DNA of 64,000 bases, from the IMG/VR virus record IMGVR_UViG_3300025313_000944, positions 23,333 to 87,332 of that record; one strand, written 5' to 3'. The position numbers and the translations under genes were made by a program. Positions 46,750-55,840 of this stretch are shown here, piece after piece; the first letter of the stretch is position 1, and every line of letters begins with the position of its first letter. The notes below the pieces were generated by a model that saw only the letters and a list, made by a program, of their open reading frames with translations, was not told where the DNA came from and ran no database searches. The stretch is from a virus.

Positions 46750-49700
46750 TGAATCACACCTCCGCCTGCACTGCCCCTAGCTCTGGCTGCACTACGTAAA
46801 GTTCTACTTTGACGTACACTAATTGCTCTAGTAACTGCTTGACCATCTAATGTAATGGGTGGTATGGTCAGGGTGATATCGGCGTTAATGGGTGGTACGT
46901 CCACGTTGATATTGGCTTGCGAAATTGTTTTGGCTACCACTCCACCGATTTCAGCCATAGTGCTACCGGTACCCTTGACAGCTTGGGTAGCTTCATATAT
47001 GGTTTGACCGATATCTACCATAGAGGCACCACCCGTCTCAGCACGTCGGGTAGTCTCGTAGATAGTTGGTCCGATCTGTAGCATACTACTGGCGGCCTCC
47101 AACATTTTGTCTCCGGCCATATCCATCTTGTTAGCTGGTTGCTCGAAACCTTGCGATAAGAGTGAGCCATATCTATTTACCTCTTCCCCACCTGTTGGTG
47201 CACCACCAGGAAAGCCCGGCCCACCAGCACCGCCCTTGGGGGCATAATATAGCGATTGCAACGGTACCATGACCGTAGCACCAGCAGGAATATTCCACAT
47301 ACCTTCGAGTTGTTTCTTCTCAACTTCAGTCAAATCCTCGATAGCAAAACGTAGAGCTTCCTGAGTAGTTATCAACCGGTGAAATACATTTTCCTCGCCA
47401 ATGACCAAGTTGAAAGGTTGAACCTCGGCCTGTTCTTGATAGCCGGGTACACCCTTGAGGTATTGTTCCCAACCTCTAACTCGTTTGGTAAGTTCTGGTA
47501 TTTGTTCAGGTTTCAAATCTTTTAATCGTTGAAGACTAAAATTACTTAATTCTTTTTGGGCATCTTTCCAACGCTGGATTTGTTCATTGACGAATGGCTG
47601 TTGTACATCATCTATAGCGCGGTAAATACCTTCAAAATGGGCTACCCATTCAGAAATTGATCCCGTCATTTCTTCCGGCGTGATGCCAAGCTGCTCACGA
47701 TAATTTTCTTGTTCTGCCTTAGCTGCTGCTAAAATTTGTTCAAATTCTCGTTGAGTACCCTCGAAATCGGTGAAGCCAAGAAATCTAAATGGCTCTGCGC
47801 TTTCCAAGGCTGTGGCTTGGTTATATAGAATTTGCATTTCTTTTTGGACACTCTTAAGTCTGCGCCCATATTCCTCGACGTTAGCTACATCTTCACCGGC
47901 CATAGCTTTAGCGAGAACGTCTTCGAGTTCTGTAGCTTGGGTAACCAAAGCCATAAAATCATCTCTGGTTTCAGGGGCCATCTCGATGAAGCGCAACATA
48001 AAATCATCTATAAATTCATTGCCAACCTGGGTAGCGTTTTGAAAAGCTTCAAAAGCGACGGGGCCAACATCTTGAACTTCTTTGGCGGCATCCCGTAAGT
48101 CTGTGTAGACTTTTTTAGTTATGTCACCGGCGGCCCATTTGCGCTGAGCTTCCCATACACTCTCTTCTATTTTACGATTGGTGCCTAAAGTTTCACTCAG
48201 ATCGTTTAATTGTTTAATTTCTATGGCACGCTCATCGTTCAAAGCCTGCACGGCTTCTTGTTGTCTGGCTGTGGTTTCACCCAGTGCTACGAGTTGCTTT
48301 TCATAGTCTGTTATGGCTTTAGCAGCATCCATAGCAGCTTGGACATTTTCTTCAAATTCTATAGCCCTGCCGGCGGGAGCCATAGTGGTTCTTAAAAGTC
48401 TTTCAGCCGCTCGTGGTTCCTCCCTATAGGTTTTCATGAACTCTTCGGCCCGTTGGCCAGCTTTTTCTGGTTCAAATACGCGAGCAAATAAACCGGCTGG
48501 TGATAATCTATTTTCTAATTCTTGAGTTGCAAATTTGGCCGCTTCCGCCAATTCATCTTTATTCAAAGATAGTACGTCGGCAGTGCGTATGCGATTTCTT
48601 TCCATAAATCCAATTAGAGCATTACCTACTGCATCACCAATAGCTGCACCGATAATAGGTCCAGCCGGGGTTAGGGCACCGATAATAGCGCCGGCAATGG
48701 TGCTACCAACCCGAATACCTTTTTCTTCCATAGTACCCTGTGTACCTAATTGTGATAAAGCATAGGTAGCTGCAAGTGCCATTTGAGGAGTAGCAAGTTG
48801 GCCTATTGTTCTACCGACCCCACCAGTCGCTTGTGTTGGTTGAGATTGTCTTCCAGACATAAATCCAGCGGAGGTCCACAAACCTTGACCAGCTTGTGCA
48901 CCTGTTGTTGGTTGTGGTCCCATTTTTCCAGAAACCCAACTACCAAGTGCTGGTCCGTATTTTGATAAAATAGACATAGCTACGCCGAGAGCGATTAACC
49001 TAGTTGTAGCCGGTCCTAATACCTCGGTTAAGCTCGTGATGTTTTGCACTACAACGTCCAGAATATCCACGATGGATTTAGCCAGATCAAGCAAGCCACC
49101 ATCAGTACCCAATGTTTGAACCAATTCGGTGAAAGATGTAGATAATTCATTTAGAGCATTGGTCAATGTTTGTGACTTGGCTGCCATAGCCGCTTCCATA
49201 GCTGCATTTCTATTATTTACGTTTCCGAACTTTTCAGCTTTAGCAGTTATTTGATCCCAAGATTGAATGATGGCCGCGATGTCTGGTCCACCACGAGGAC
49301 CACCACCAAGGGCATAGGTTAATTGCCTGAAGGCAGCATCACTTATAGCTCCTACCCTTCGGCGAGCAGCGATGTCCTCCATGATTTCATCCCAGTCACG
49401 CATTTGGCCATTGATGTCTTCGACTGCAATACCAACCTTGCGCAGAGCCTCGATACCAGTTTCACTTTGGATGGTAGTTAACATACGACGAACTGAATTA
49501 CCAACTTCGGCGGATGACTTACCTGTGCTTTCAGCCAAAGTTGTGGCTACTGCGGTTAACTGAGCTATATCCAATCCTGCGGATAGTGCTTCTGCACCGG
49601 TGATAGAGAAAGTTTCTCCCAAGTCTTGTAGACTGACTACACCACCCTGTACGGCCACTAACCAAGTACCCATGACTTCTTCGCCACGCCCGAACGTTTG

Positions 49701-50750
49701 AGCTATGCTTTCTTGACTTCCAGATGCGGCTTGTGAGGCAATGCCTACTTGCTTTAATGCACCTACCAATAAGTCCATCGATTCTCTGGCGCTTAAGCCG
49801 GATAACCTAGAGAACAACATGGCATCGTTCAATAGCTGGGTGGAAGTTCTGAGCCTGATTTCTTCGTTGCCCAAAGAAGACGTTGCTCGCAAAGCATCGT
49901 CGTAAACCGAAATTACATCGCGCACCGCAGTACCGGTTTCCCTGGCAACGATTGTAGAACTCTCGAAGAAGCGATTTAATTGTTCCGCATTTTGCCCGAC
50001 ATTTCCCATAGTAAACGAGATGTCAGACATAACGTCGTCAATTTCGTGCAGGGTATCGAATACTTGAGTTAGCTGGCTCAATGCTCCATAAACAACACCC
50101 ACAGCTATGGCCCATTCTAATACCTTGACGATATTGCGAGTGATCATGTCCGTGAAACCACGGAAACGAGTAGCAGAACTACCTATAGCATTACCATATT
50201 TATCGAAAGCGAAAGTAGCTCGTTGTATGACGCCGGGTATTTTACTTGACTCAAAGGCAAATTCTTGGGTACCTGTGATGGGGTCGATCATCACTCGCTT
50301 AAGATTACTCAAGCTAAGCCCGTACTTATCCAAATATTTTGTGGCATTAGCAGCAGCGTTGGTAGTTAAACCAAAATTCTGAATAAATCTGGTTTGTTGA
50401 GCTTCTACTATTTTTTGCTGTTCTGCCAATTTGGCAGCAAGTACTGGGTCTGTTGGTAAAGCGCGTTCTTCTTTTTGGGCAGCAATTGGAGCACCTGGGA
50501 GACCACGTTGCCAACGTAGTTGACCTGCGGCTCGTTGTTGCTGCTCAAGTTGCCTGAGGGCGGCTGTGTAACGGTGCAGTTCGTCAGTAGCTCTGCGATA
50601 TTGGGCTGGATCACCGGTTATAGAACGACCAGAGACATTAACTGAACTCACGATGCGTTCAAGTTCGCGGAATAAACTAGCAGTTTTTCCGGCTTCGAGA
50701 TTGATATCTCGGACTAAATTTCTAATTCTGTCTAAGTTTGAGACGGCCAA
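46746..50750 (-). CDS. Tail tape-measure protein (TP901-like), 1334 aa
   Basis: TTG 50750 follows AAGGATAACC. The N-terminal ~500 residues are the TP901-type tape-measure region (ETGTAVRDVISVYDDALRAT, then SLGNEEIRL; SGLSARESMDLLVGALKQVG; STGKSSAEVGNSVRRML). Gly/Ala hydrophobic stretches (about 600-720) and long helical coiled coil follow. It sets tail length: at ~0.15 nm per residue the tail would be about 200 nm, a rule of thumb rather than a measurement. It follows the frameshifted chaperone, the standard order. Confidence 0.88.
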   Translation of the reverse strand: MAVSNLDRIRNLVRDINLEAGKTASLFRELERIVSSVNVSGRSITGDPAQYRRATDELHRYTAALRQLEQQQRAAGQLRWQRGLPGAPIAAQKEERALPTDPVLAAKLAEQQKIVEAQQTRFIQNFGLTTNAAANATKYLDKYGLSLSNLKRVMIDPITGTQEFAFESSKIPGVIQRATFAFDKYGNAIGSSATRFRGFTDMITRNIVKVLEWAIAVGVVYGALSQLTQVFDTLHEIDDVMSDISFTMGNVGQNAEQLNRFFESSTIVARETGTAVRDVISVYDDALRATSSLGNEEIRLRTSTQLLNDAMLFSRLSGLSARESMDLLVGALKQVGIASQAASGSQESIAQTFGRGEEVMGTWLVAVQGGVVSLQDLGETFSITGAEALSAGLDIAQLTAVATTLAESTGKSSAEVGNSVRRMLTTIQSETGIEALRKVGIAVEDINGQMRDWDEIMEDIAARRRVGAISDAAFRQLTYALGGGPRGGPDIAAIIQSWDQITAKAEKFGNVNNRNAAMEAAMAAKSQTLTNALNELSTSFTELVQTLGTDGGLLDLAKSIVDILDVVVQNITSLTEVLGPATTRLIALGVAMSILSKYGPALGSWVSGKMGPQPTTGAQAGQGLWTSAGFMSGRQSQPTQATGGVGRTIGQLATPQMALAATYALSQLGTQGTMEEKGIRVGSTIAGAIIGALTPAGPIIGAAIGDAVGNALIGFMERNRIRTADVLSLNKDELAEAAKFATQELENRLSPAGLFARVFEPEKAGQRAEEFMKTYREEPRAAERLLRTTMAPAGRAIEFEENVQAAMDAAKAITDYEKQLVALGETTARQQEAVQALNDERAIEIKQLNDLSETLGTNRKIEESVWEAQRKWAAGDITKKVYTDLRDAAKEVQDVGPVAFEAFQNATQVGNEFIDDFMLRFIEMAPETRDDFMALVTQATELEDVLAKAMAGEDVANVEEYGRRLKSVQKEMQILYNQATALESAEPFRFLGFTDFEGTQREFEQILAAAKAEQENYREQLGITPEEMTGSISEWVAHFEGIYRAIDDVQQPFVNEQIQRWKDAQKELSNFSLQRLKDLKPEQIPELTKRVRGWEQYLKGVPGYQEQAEVQPFNLVIGEENVFHRLITTQEALRFAIEDLTEVEKKQLEGMWNIPAGATVMVPLQSLYYAPKGGAGGPGFPGGAPTGGEEVNRYGSLLSQGFEQPANKMDMAGDKMLEAASSMLQIGPTIYETTRRAETGGASMVDIGQTIYEATQAVKGTGSTMAEIGGVVAKTISQANINVDVPPINADITLTIPPITLDGQAVTRAISVRQSRTLRSAARARGSAGGGVIQ

Positions 50751-50752
50751 GG

Positions 50753-51034
50753 TTATCCTTCTACTTCATCGATTAACAAGTCGAAACTTGTTTGCTTGCG
50801 ACTTAATATCCTATCAAACCATTCCTCAAGTGCTTCCGAATCGAAATAAATATCTTCGGGGGGTCGCTTATCCTTGGGCAACTCCATAAATGAATCTATG
50901 TTTTCCCTCCATCTTATTACCGTAGCTACCGTATGTGGATAATCGTAAGAACTAGTTGGTAACTCTTTGTGCAGCGGTATATTTAATTGCCGAGTGATAC
51001 GCCAGAGGGAAAGGAGTGCATCACTGGCTGCTAA
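50753..51034 (-). CDS. Tail-assembly chaperone extension (gpT-like), made by -1 frameshift
   Basis: An open frame of 93 codons without its own suitable start follows the gpG-like gene in the -1 frame: LAASDALLSLWRITRQLN, then VIRWRENIDSFMEL and ALEEWFDRILSRKQ. It stops 3 bases before the tape-measure start. It would be translated as a fusion with the upstream protein (about 330 aa in all). This is the normal way siphophages make a short and a long chaperone. Confidence 0.78.
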   Translation of the reverse strand, partial: LAASDALLSLWRITRQLNIPLHKELPTSSYDYPHTVATVIRWRENIDSFMELPKDKRPPEDIYFDSEALEEWFDRILSRKQTSFDLLIDEVEG

Positions 51035-51744
51035 TTTTTTAGTTTCTCAGGTGTTAATTTTAAAGTATTGTAACCACGTACCAATTGCTCTTTGACCTGC
51101 GTAGCTAATTCATCGAATTCGTTGTAGTCTTTGAAATAATGGATGATGCAATCCTCATCTTCATAAGTGCCAAGATAAGCTGAATAGTGCATTAGAACTT
51201 CGTTAATTACGTTGCCGCAGATTCGATCTTCCATAGCTTTGCGAGCCAACTTCTTGATTTCGTCGTCACCTAATTTCTCTAACTTTTCGACGTGTTGTTT
51301 GCGGTATTGCTCGACAACTTTGAGAATTTCCTGAGAACGTTTCTCGTCGTATTCATCTACTTGGTGTTCGTATTCCTCAAGCTGTTCCAAGCTGGCATCT
51401 GAACCCGGTGATTTAGGCATCTGTAATTTGACTTCGTTATTAGCTTTCTCGTACAGCTTGGGGAATTCTTCCAGCAGAATAATATTTAACAATTGTTCTT
51501 TACTAATTGTTTCCAGACTTTCTTCGAGTGCAAAATATTCTACACCCTCTGGATTACGCATAGCCAACCTTGTTTCTCGACTTTTGCGGATAGCCCGCAG
51601 TCGAGCTTCCTCGTATTCCTTATCGTTAATTACTCGTTGATAAACTCTGGCTACCTCTTGATTTCTATGATCGAAGATAGGTAATGATTGCTTCCAGCGG
51701 AATAGCGCTGAAATATTTACTCGTTTTACGTTTCGTTTACCCAA
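51031..51744 (-). CDS. Tail-assembly chaperone (gpG-like), 237 aa
   Basis: TTG 51744 with TAGGAGGATAAA upstream. Highly charged and helical (YEHQVDEYDEKRSQEILK and similar). The end LTPEKLKN runs straight into the slippery sequence before TAG. Position between major tail and tape-measure genes fits the chaperone that binds the tape measure. Confidence 0.75.
   Translation of the reverse strand: MGKRNVKRVNISALFRWKQSLPIFDHRNQEVARVYQRVINDKEYEEARLRAIRKSRETRLAMRNPEGVEYFALEESLETISKEQLLNIILLEEFPKLYEKANNEVKLQMPKSPGSDASLEQLEEYEHQVDEYDEKRSQEILKVVEQYRKQHVEKLEKLGDDEIKKLARKAMEDRICGNVINEVLMHYSAYLGTYEDEDCIIHYFKDYNEFDELATQVKEQLVRGYNTLKLTPEKLKN
51034..51040 (-). promoter_or_regulatory. Slippery heptamer for -1 frameshift
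   Basis: On the minus strand the codons CTA AAA AAT TAG contain A-AAA-AAT just before the stop. Slipping back one base gives TTA GCA and opens the 93-codon frame. A structured or SD-like stimulator was not identified. Confidence 0.7.
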
Positions 51745-51756
51745 TTTATCCTCCTA

Positions 51757-51792
51757 ACAAAAAGAGGGGGCCATGTTTTAAGCACAGCCCCC
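51757..51792 (-). terminator. Terminator after the major tail gene
   Basis: GGGGGC pairs with GCCCCC across 15 bases, followed on the minus strand by TCTTTTTGTT. Likely limits read-through from the highly expressed tail gene into the chaperone genes. Confidence 0.7.
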
Positions 51793-51807
51793 AGTTTTAT
51801 GTTAAAT

Positions 51808-53839
51808 CTAGTTTCTGTTGCCAGAATAGACGATACATGCACCGGTGGTGCTGCGGAATGCAAACGTCTGTGTAGCATTACCGCCGACGTTGGTACTATG
51901 ACCATCTGACGTGATGGTGACCTGTGGAATGTAGACAGTTTTCAAAACCACACCACTGGCGCTTGGTGTATTACACGCCAGAGATGGGTTAAGTATTTCG
52001 ACCAATAGGGAAATTCCAGAAGCGGTGAATTCACAACCTCGGAATTCCGTATCAGCCGGAGCTAGACTACCGGTAGCAAATAAAGCCACCAATTCAGTAT
52101 CGGTATCCAAAACCGAAATGTCACCTTCGACCATGGGCACACCAGTAACGTAGCCAACTATTTCAGTATTACCCATTTCCTCTACCCGCGTCACAGGTAG
52201 AGTGCCGCGAATAGTAAGCGATTGAACTCGCGGAATACTATTAGCTTTCAGGTAAACCGGAATGTTCTTGCCACGTACAGCAGCCGGAATGGTGCTATCG
52301 CTGATGTCGGTCCAGTTAGTACCGGCAGGATTAGCATGATATACTAGCACTACATTGCTGGTAGCAGCTTCACCAAGCGTGACCTGATTGGTGCCACCAT
52401 TGTAAGTGTACTCACCAGCACCCAGCCCGGAGGTAACTTCGTCAAAGTATACCCCATCTATGATTACAGATAGAAGGTAATCCAGATTTTTGAGCTGAAT
52501 AGGTGTTTGGCTGAGTGTGTACGGTCCTGTGCCGGAAACAGCCGGAGTATCAATGATAACGTCGTATTTCAACCAACGTTTGTCACTGCCCTCAGCCGTA
52601 TATTCTTCAGTGGCTTCACCATCTACAGAGTACGTAAACGTGAAACCATTGATACGACATTTGCGCAGGTGCATACTTTTGGCGATATCTTCGAGGTTGG
52701 CGTCTTTAATTTCAGCCACCACGTCAATATCTCCTAGTTGGTTGATATCAACACCAGCAGTTGGATAAGGTGTGGTTGTCGTGCCAGTCAAGGCAGCGAA
52801 TAACTTAATCGACACATCCATAGCTTGGAAGGTGATCGTCACTTCTGGCAAATCGGTGGTAGTACCGGCGTGTTGGCGGTTTCCCAACTCATCCACATCC
52901 GTGGTTGGCAGGTTCATAGGTGCATCCAATCGTTGTATACGACCAGCGTCATAGGAACCTAATGGGCCGACAATTACCGGTTTAACTTCTTTGACATGTT
53001 GTTACTCCGCAAATGCGGGGGTGGTTGTAACCACCTCTACACTTTCATTTGTTATATGTGTAGATCGGACTATACCATCACCCCAAAGGGTGCCTCTTGG
53101 TAGTCTCTACGGGCTTCCCATTTTTGGGCTGTCCCTCGGTATTGCCCTCTTCAGGGGGTTCACCGATATTCGAGGTTTGCTATACCCATTTCTGGAAGAT
53201 GCTCCATTTACGCCCAAGGTAAATTTCTGCACTGTCATATAAAATACTCTTGAGTTTTAGAACATCTGACTTTCTATGAATGTACACTTTAAAACAATTT
53301 GCATGCTTTTCGTCATGTCTATAATGGTATTCTAACCCCAATATGGACAAATGTTTCTCTAGACCAATGATGAAATCTCTACTACCTGATATAAAATCAC
53401 ATCTGTATGATGGTCTATCATGTTGTTTATAAATTGTCCCATCACCATCAAAATAGCCTCTTATGAAATGTCTGTTTGCCCAATCTGGATATAATATATC
53501 TAAAGATTTTCTAGGGTGTAAACCCAATTGGGTCAATCTATCGTAGGCATAATCAGAATAAATTTGCAACTGGAAATTCTTATCTGCATTTGTTCCAATT
53601 TTATAATCAGTTTGTAAAACTTTTTGCATTTTTTCCAAAATTTCACAATCTTTGGACACAAATGAGAATTTCTTTTTGGGGTTGGTATGCAAATTTCCAT
53701 CGGCATAGAGAAATCCAAGGACGTATTGTGTACTTTGGTTTGTAAGATCATCAAAGAATTGTTCGTTGATAATTTTCGTCTTAACAAACGTCATCGTATA
53801 GTCCCCCTAAGTTGAGGAGATGGCTACTCTTTTCGCCAT
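51808..53839 (-). CDS. Major tail (tube) protein, split by a group I intron
   Basis: Exon 1 is 53839-53818 (ATG GCG AAA AGA GTA GCC ATC T) with GGAGAT upstream. Exon 2 is 52994-51808. Joined, they give 402 codons in frame: MAKRVAIFKEVKPVIVGPLG and on. Exon 2 alone has no start near its 5' end. The product is beta-rich and repetitive (TVYIPQVTITSDG, VLVYHANPAG), and lies between head-tail joining genes and the chaperones, so it is the tube protein. Without splicing, translation stops a few codons into the intron. Confidence 0.75.
52995..53817 (-). mobile_element. Group I intron (about 823 nt) encoding a homing endonuclease
   Basis: The exon 1 end UCUCCU can pair with AGGGGG just downstream (P1, with a U-G pair at the splice site). 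The core lies after the endonuclease gene. A Q-like AAUACCGAGGGACAGCC and R-like GUAGAGACUA are followed by the S-like GGUAUAGUCCGAUCU, where UAUAGUC pairs with GACUA (P7). The element ends with G (52995). Boundaries were placed by reading-frame continuity and should be checked by cDNA. Confidence 0.78.
53180..53794 (-). CDS. LAGLIDADG homing endonuclease inside the intron, 204 aa
   Basis: Two LAGLIDADG-type motifs, YVLGFLYADGNL (about 24-35) and FIRGYFDGDGTI (about 111-122), with acidic residues for metal-dependent DNA cleavage. It starts after GGGGGACTATACG in the intron 5' part and stops upstream of the ribozyme core. It would cut the uninterrupted tail gene and spread the intron. Confidence 0.88.
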   Translation of the reverse strand: MTFVKTKIINEQFFDDLTNQSTQYVLGFLYADGNLHTNPKKKFSFVSKDCEILEKMQKVLQTDYKIGTNADKNFQLQIYSDYAYDRLTQLGLHPRKSLDILYPDWANRHFIRGYFDGDGTIYKQHDRPSYRCDFISGSRDFIIGLEKHLSILGLEYHYRHDEKHANCFKVYIHRKSDVLKLKSILYDSAEIYLGRKWSIFQKWV

Positions 53840-53880
53840 TTGTTATCTCCTATATAGTTGATTGCCACTCGTTTAGCCAT
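53824..53880 (-). CDS. Upstream mini-ORF repeating the tail gene's N-terminus, 18 aa
   Basis: ATG 53880 reads MAKRVAINYIGDNKWRKE, then TAG. The first seven codons equal those of exon 1 (MAKRVAI) with synonymous base changes only. It overlaps the true start. Perhaps a leader for coupling or a duplication footprint. Confidence 0.45.
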   Translation of the reverse strand: MAKRVAINYIGDNKWRKE

Positions 53881-53917
53881 TTAGTTCTATACTCCCAATT
53901 TCGATTTTACACTTTGG

Positions 53918-54382
53918 CTAAACCGCAGTGTAATATCCCGTAAAATCTACTATGGCTCTCCAATACTCGTTGGGGGATAAATCTGGAAATACGTAGACTA
54001 CTGTATTTCTAACTTCACCGGTGAGTACCAGAGTGCCAATGTGTGGGGCTACGACTGGGGGGAAACCCACATCGTAGTTATAGACCTTGACGTTGTTACT
54101 GTCGAGGTCGGTTTGTATTTGGTAAGCTATATCATCTCGCTGTGCTTTATTTTTGCCGTAAACATCCACGATGTAGAAATAGTGGGCCAGATTAGCACCC
54201 GCCAATTCAAAAGGACGCAGTACGATAGGTTGGCGTTCCACCGCTACAGCCGGAAGCGCAATGTCACCGCTCGGCCTGCCGTCTGCACCTACAGGATAGC
54301 CATCGTAAACATTTACCAGAGATGGCAATAAATCACGCAGATGATAGTAAATAGAGAGATCGACTTTTCGATTAATTTGCAT
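53918..54382 (-). CDS. Tail terminator/completion-like protein, 154 aa
   Basis: Alpha/beta, with VYDGYPVGADGRPSGDIALP and GTLVLTGEVRNTVVYVFPD. The size and place upstream of the major tail gene match tail-terminator proteins. The assignment rests on gene order more than on motifs. Confidence 0.5.
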   Translation of the reverse strand: MQINRKVDLSIYYHLRDLLPSLVNVYDGYPVGADGRPSGDIALPAVAVERQPIVLRPFELAGANLAHYFYIVDVYGKNKAQRDDIAYQIQTDLDSNNVKVYNYDVGFPPVVAPHIGTLVLTGEVRNTVVYVFPDLSPNEYWRAIVDFTGYYTAV

Positions 54383-55164
54383 TATAGAGCTTCTTTAATT
54401 CGTGCTTTGTAGCCTGCAACCTTATAACCGGTGCGGCTATCATAAACGTGGCTATATAATTTCCCACCTTTACCTGCATACCATCTCGACCATCTAATGT
54501 ATTGAACACTGATTGTGGTTATGCTATTTTCCAATTCTTGCACCATAGCTCGCTCGAAATCTCTGGCGAGCAATTCTTCGTAGTATTTTAATAATTGTGT
54601 ACCGCCCACTGCTGATTGTGTTTTGGCCAAGAAATATTGGCCTTTAGATTGGGGGTAGGCTGATATACCAGTTCCGTATTCCAAAAAATACCAATAGGGT
54701 GCAATCTCTTTGCCACCCAAAACTGCGAAACGATCTTTAATAGTTTCCTCGTAATCTTCCTGCCTATAAACCGCAAAGCGCCAATAATTATAAGCTTGTC
54801 TTTCAGATGCTTGTTTGGCACCTGTGGCTTCTCTACGCATCTCGTTGGCAATTTGTTGGGCTGCCAACCATTGTTCTCTGGCTGCTTCGGGTTGTTCTGT
54901 TGCCACGACGATTTCGCCATTCGAGAATTGTATTCTGGCTGGATCGGTGAAGTAGACAATCAAAGATGCTTTTAGAAGCTCGTTTTGAAATTCAGGTGTC
55001 TTGTCTATGGCCTCGATCAAATTATCTCTGAGAGTAGCTCTGGCTTCGATTATAGCCAAACCGATAGCTTCTTGCGGAAATACGTTGGCAGCCTGCTCGA
55101 AGCCTTGGGCGGTTCTATGTAGTGCATCGAAAGCTTTAGCAGTTTCTCCAAACCCTTCAGCCAT
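54382..55164 (-). CDS. HK97-gp10-like head-tail joining protein, 260 aa
   Basis: Helical N-terminus, then APYWYFLEYGTGISAYPQ, a motif typical of gp10-like proteins (WYFLEYGT). The C-terminal helix is basic. Between connector genes and tail terminator, the usual place. Confidence 0.58.
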   Translation of the reverse strand: MAEGFGETAKAFDALHRTAQGFEQAANVFPQEAIGLAIIEARATLRDNLIEAIDKTPEFQNELLKASLIVYFTDPARIQFSNGEIVVATEQPEAAREQWLAAQQIANEMRREATGAKQASERQAYNYWRFAVYRQEDYEETIKDRFAVLGGKEIAPYWYFLEYGTGISAYPQSKGQYFLAKTQSAVGGTQLLKYYEELLARDFERAMVQELENSITTISVQYIRWSRWYAGKGGKLYSHVYDSRTGYKVAGYKARIKEAL

Positions 55165-55175
55165 TGTAGGCAGTC

Positions 55176-55400
55176 CTAAAGATAATCCTGGCCCTCAACG
55201 TCGATTCCAAGCATTAAGCGAATCACATCACGGTAAAAATCATTCATATAATCTAATACGGTTTTACGTATCAATTGGTATTCTCTATTGTATCTTTCCG
55301 GCGGTAAAGCTATTTCCAATTCGGAAAGCATAGCCGCTAAATATCTATTTTTCTTACGTCTAATTCGAGTGACTGTATTCCACAGTTCAAATACTTCCAT
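55176..55400 (-). CDS. Unknown small virion-region protein, 74 aa
   Basis: Helical and basic (TRIRRKKNRYLAAMLSELE). Overlaps the upstream gene by one base. No family is recognised. Confidence 0.5.
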   Translation of the reverse strand: MEVFELWNTVTRIRRKKNRYLAAMLSELEIALPPERYNREYQLIRKTVLDYMNDFYRDVIRLMLGIDVEGQDYL

Positions 55401-55840
55401 TAACCTTCTTCCTTTAACAAGATTCTAATCCTGTTTATTTCCGGCTTTCCCCGTAAAGAATAACGATGTATCAACATGCGTACACCATCTACCAATACGT
55501 ATTTGGTAGTATCCACGATGTTCAAGATGCTGCCAGTATATTCAACTGTAACTGTACAATCGCCTTCGTGCACTATACCAGCCGTGGTGAATTTGGGTTC
55601 CTCGAAGGGTGCCCACCGTACATGGGAATTCAGAACGTGACCAGAGTAAATTATAAACCAATAAACTCCACCGCAGGTTACACAAAATGGATCAGTCGAT
55701 GTATTGTTGATTGGATCGAGAGAACAAGTCGAACAACCTGAAGTTGTGGCTATGGTGTAGAAAGTTGCATCTCTGCCGATAGCTTCGCGGATAGCATCAA
55801 TCGTATCTTTGGTATCTGAGGGGAAAGTAATAGTTACCAT
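55400..55840 (-). CDS. Head-tail connector-like protein with zinc site, 146 aa
   Basis: ATG 55840 overlaps the glycosyltransferase stop (TGATG). The middle has CSTCSLDPINNTSTDPFCVT, a possible zinc ribbon common in head-tail stopper proteins, followed by beta strands. Function inferred from gene order. Confidence 0.5.
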   Translation of the reverse strand: MVTITFPSDTKDTIDAIREAIGRDATFYTIATTSGCSTCSLDPINNTSTDPFCVTCGGVYWFIIYSGHVLNSHVRWAPFEEPKFTTAGIVHEGDCTVTVEYTGSILNIVDTTKYVLVDGVRMLIHRYSLRGKPEINRIRILLKEEG

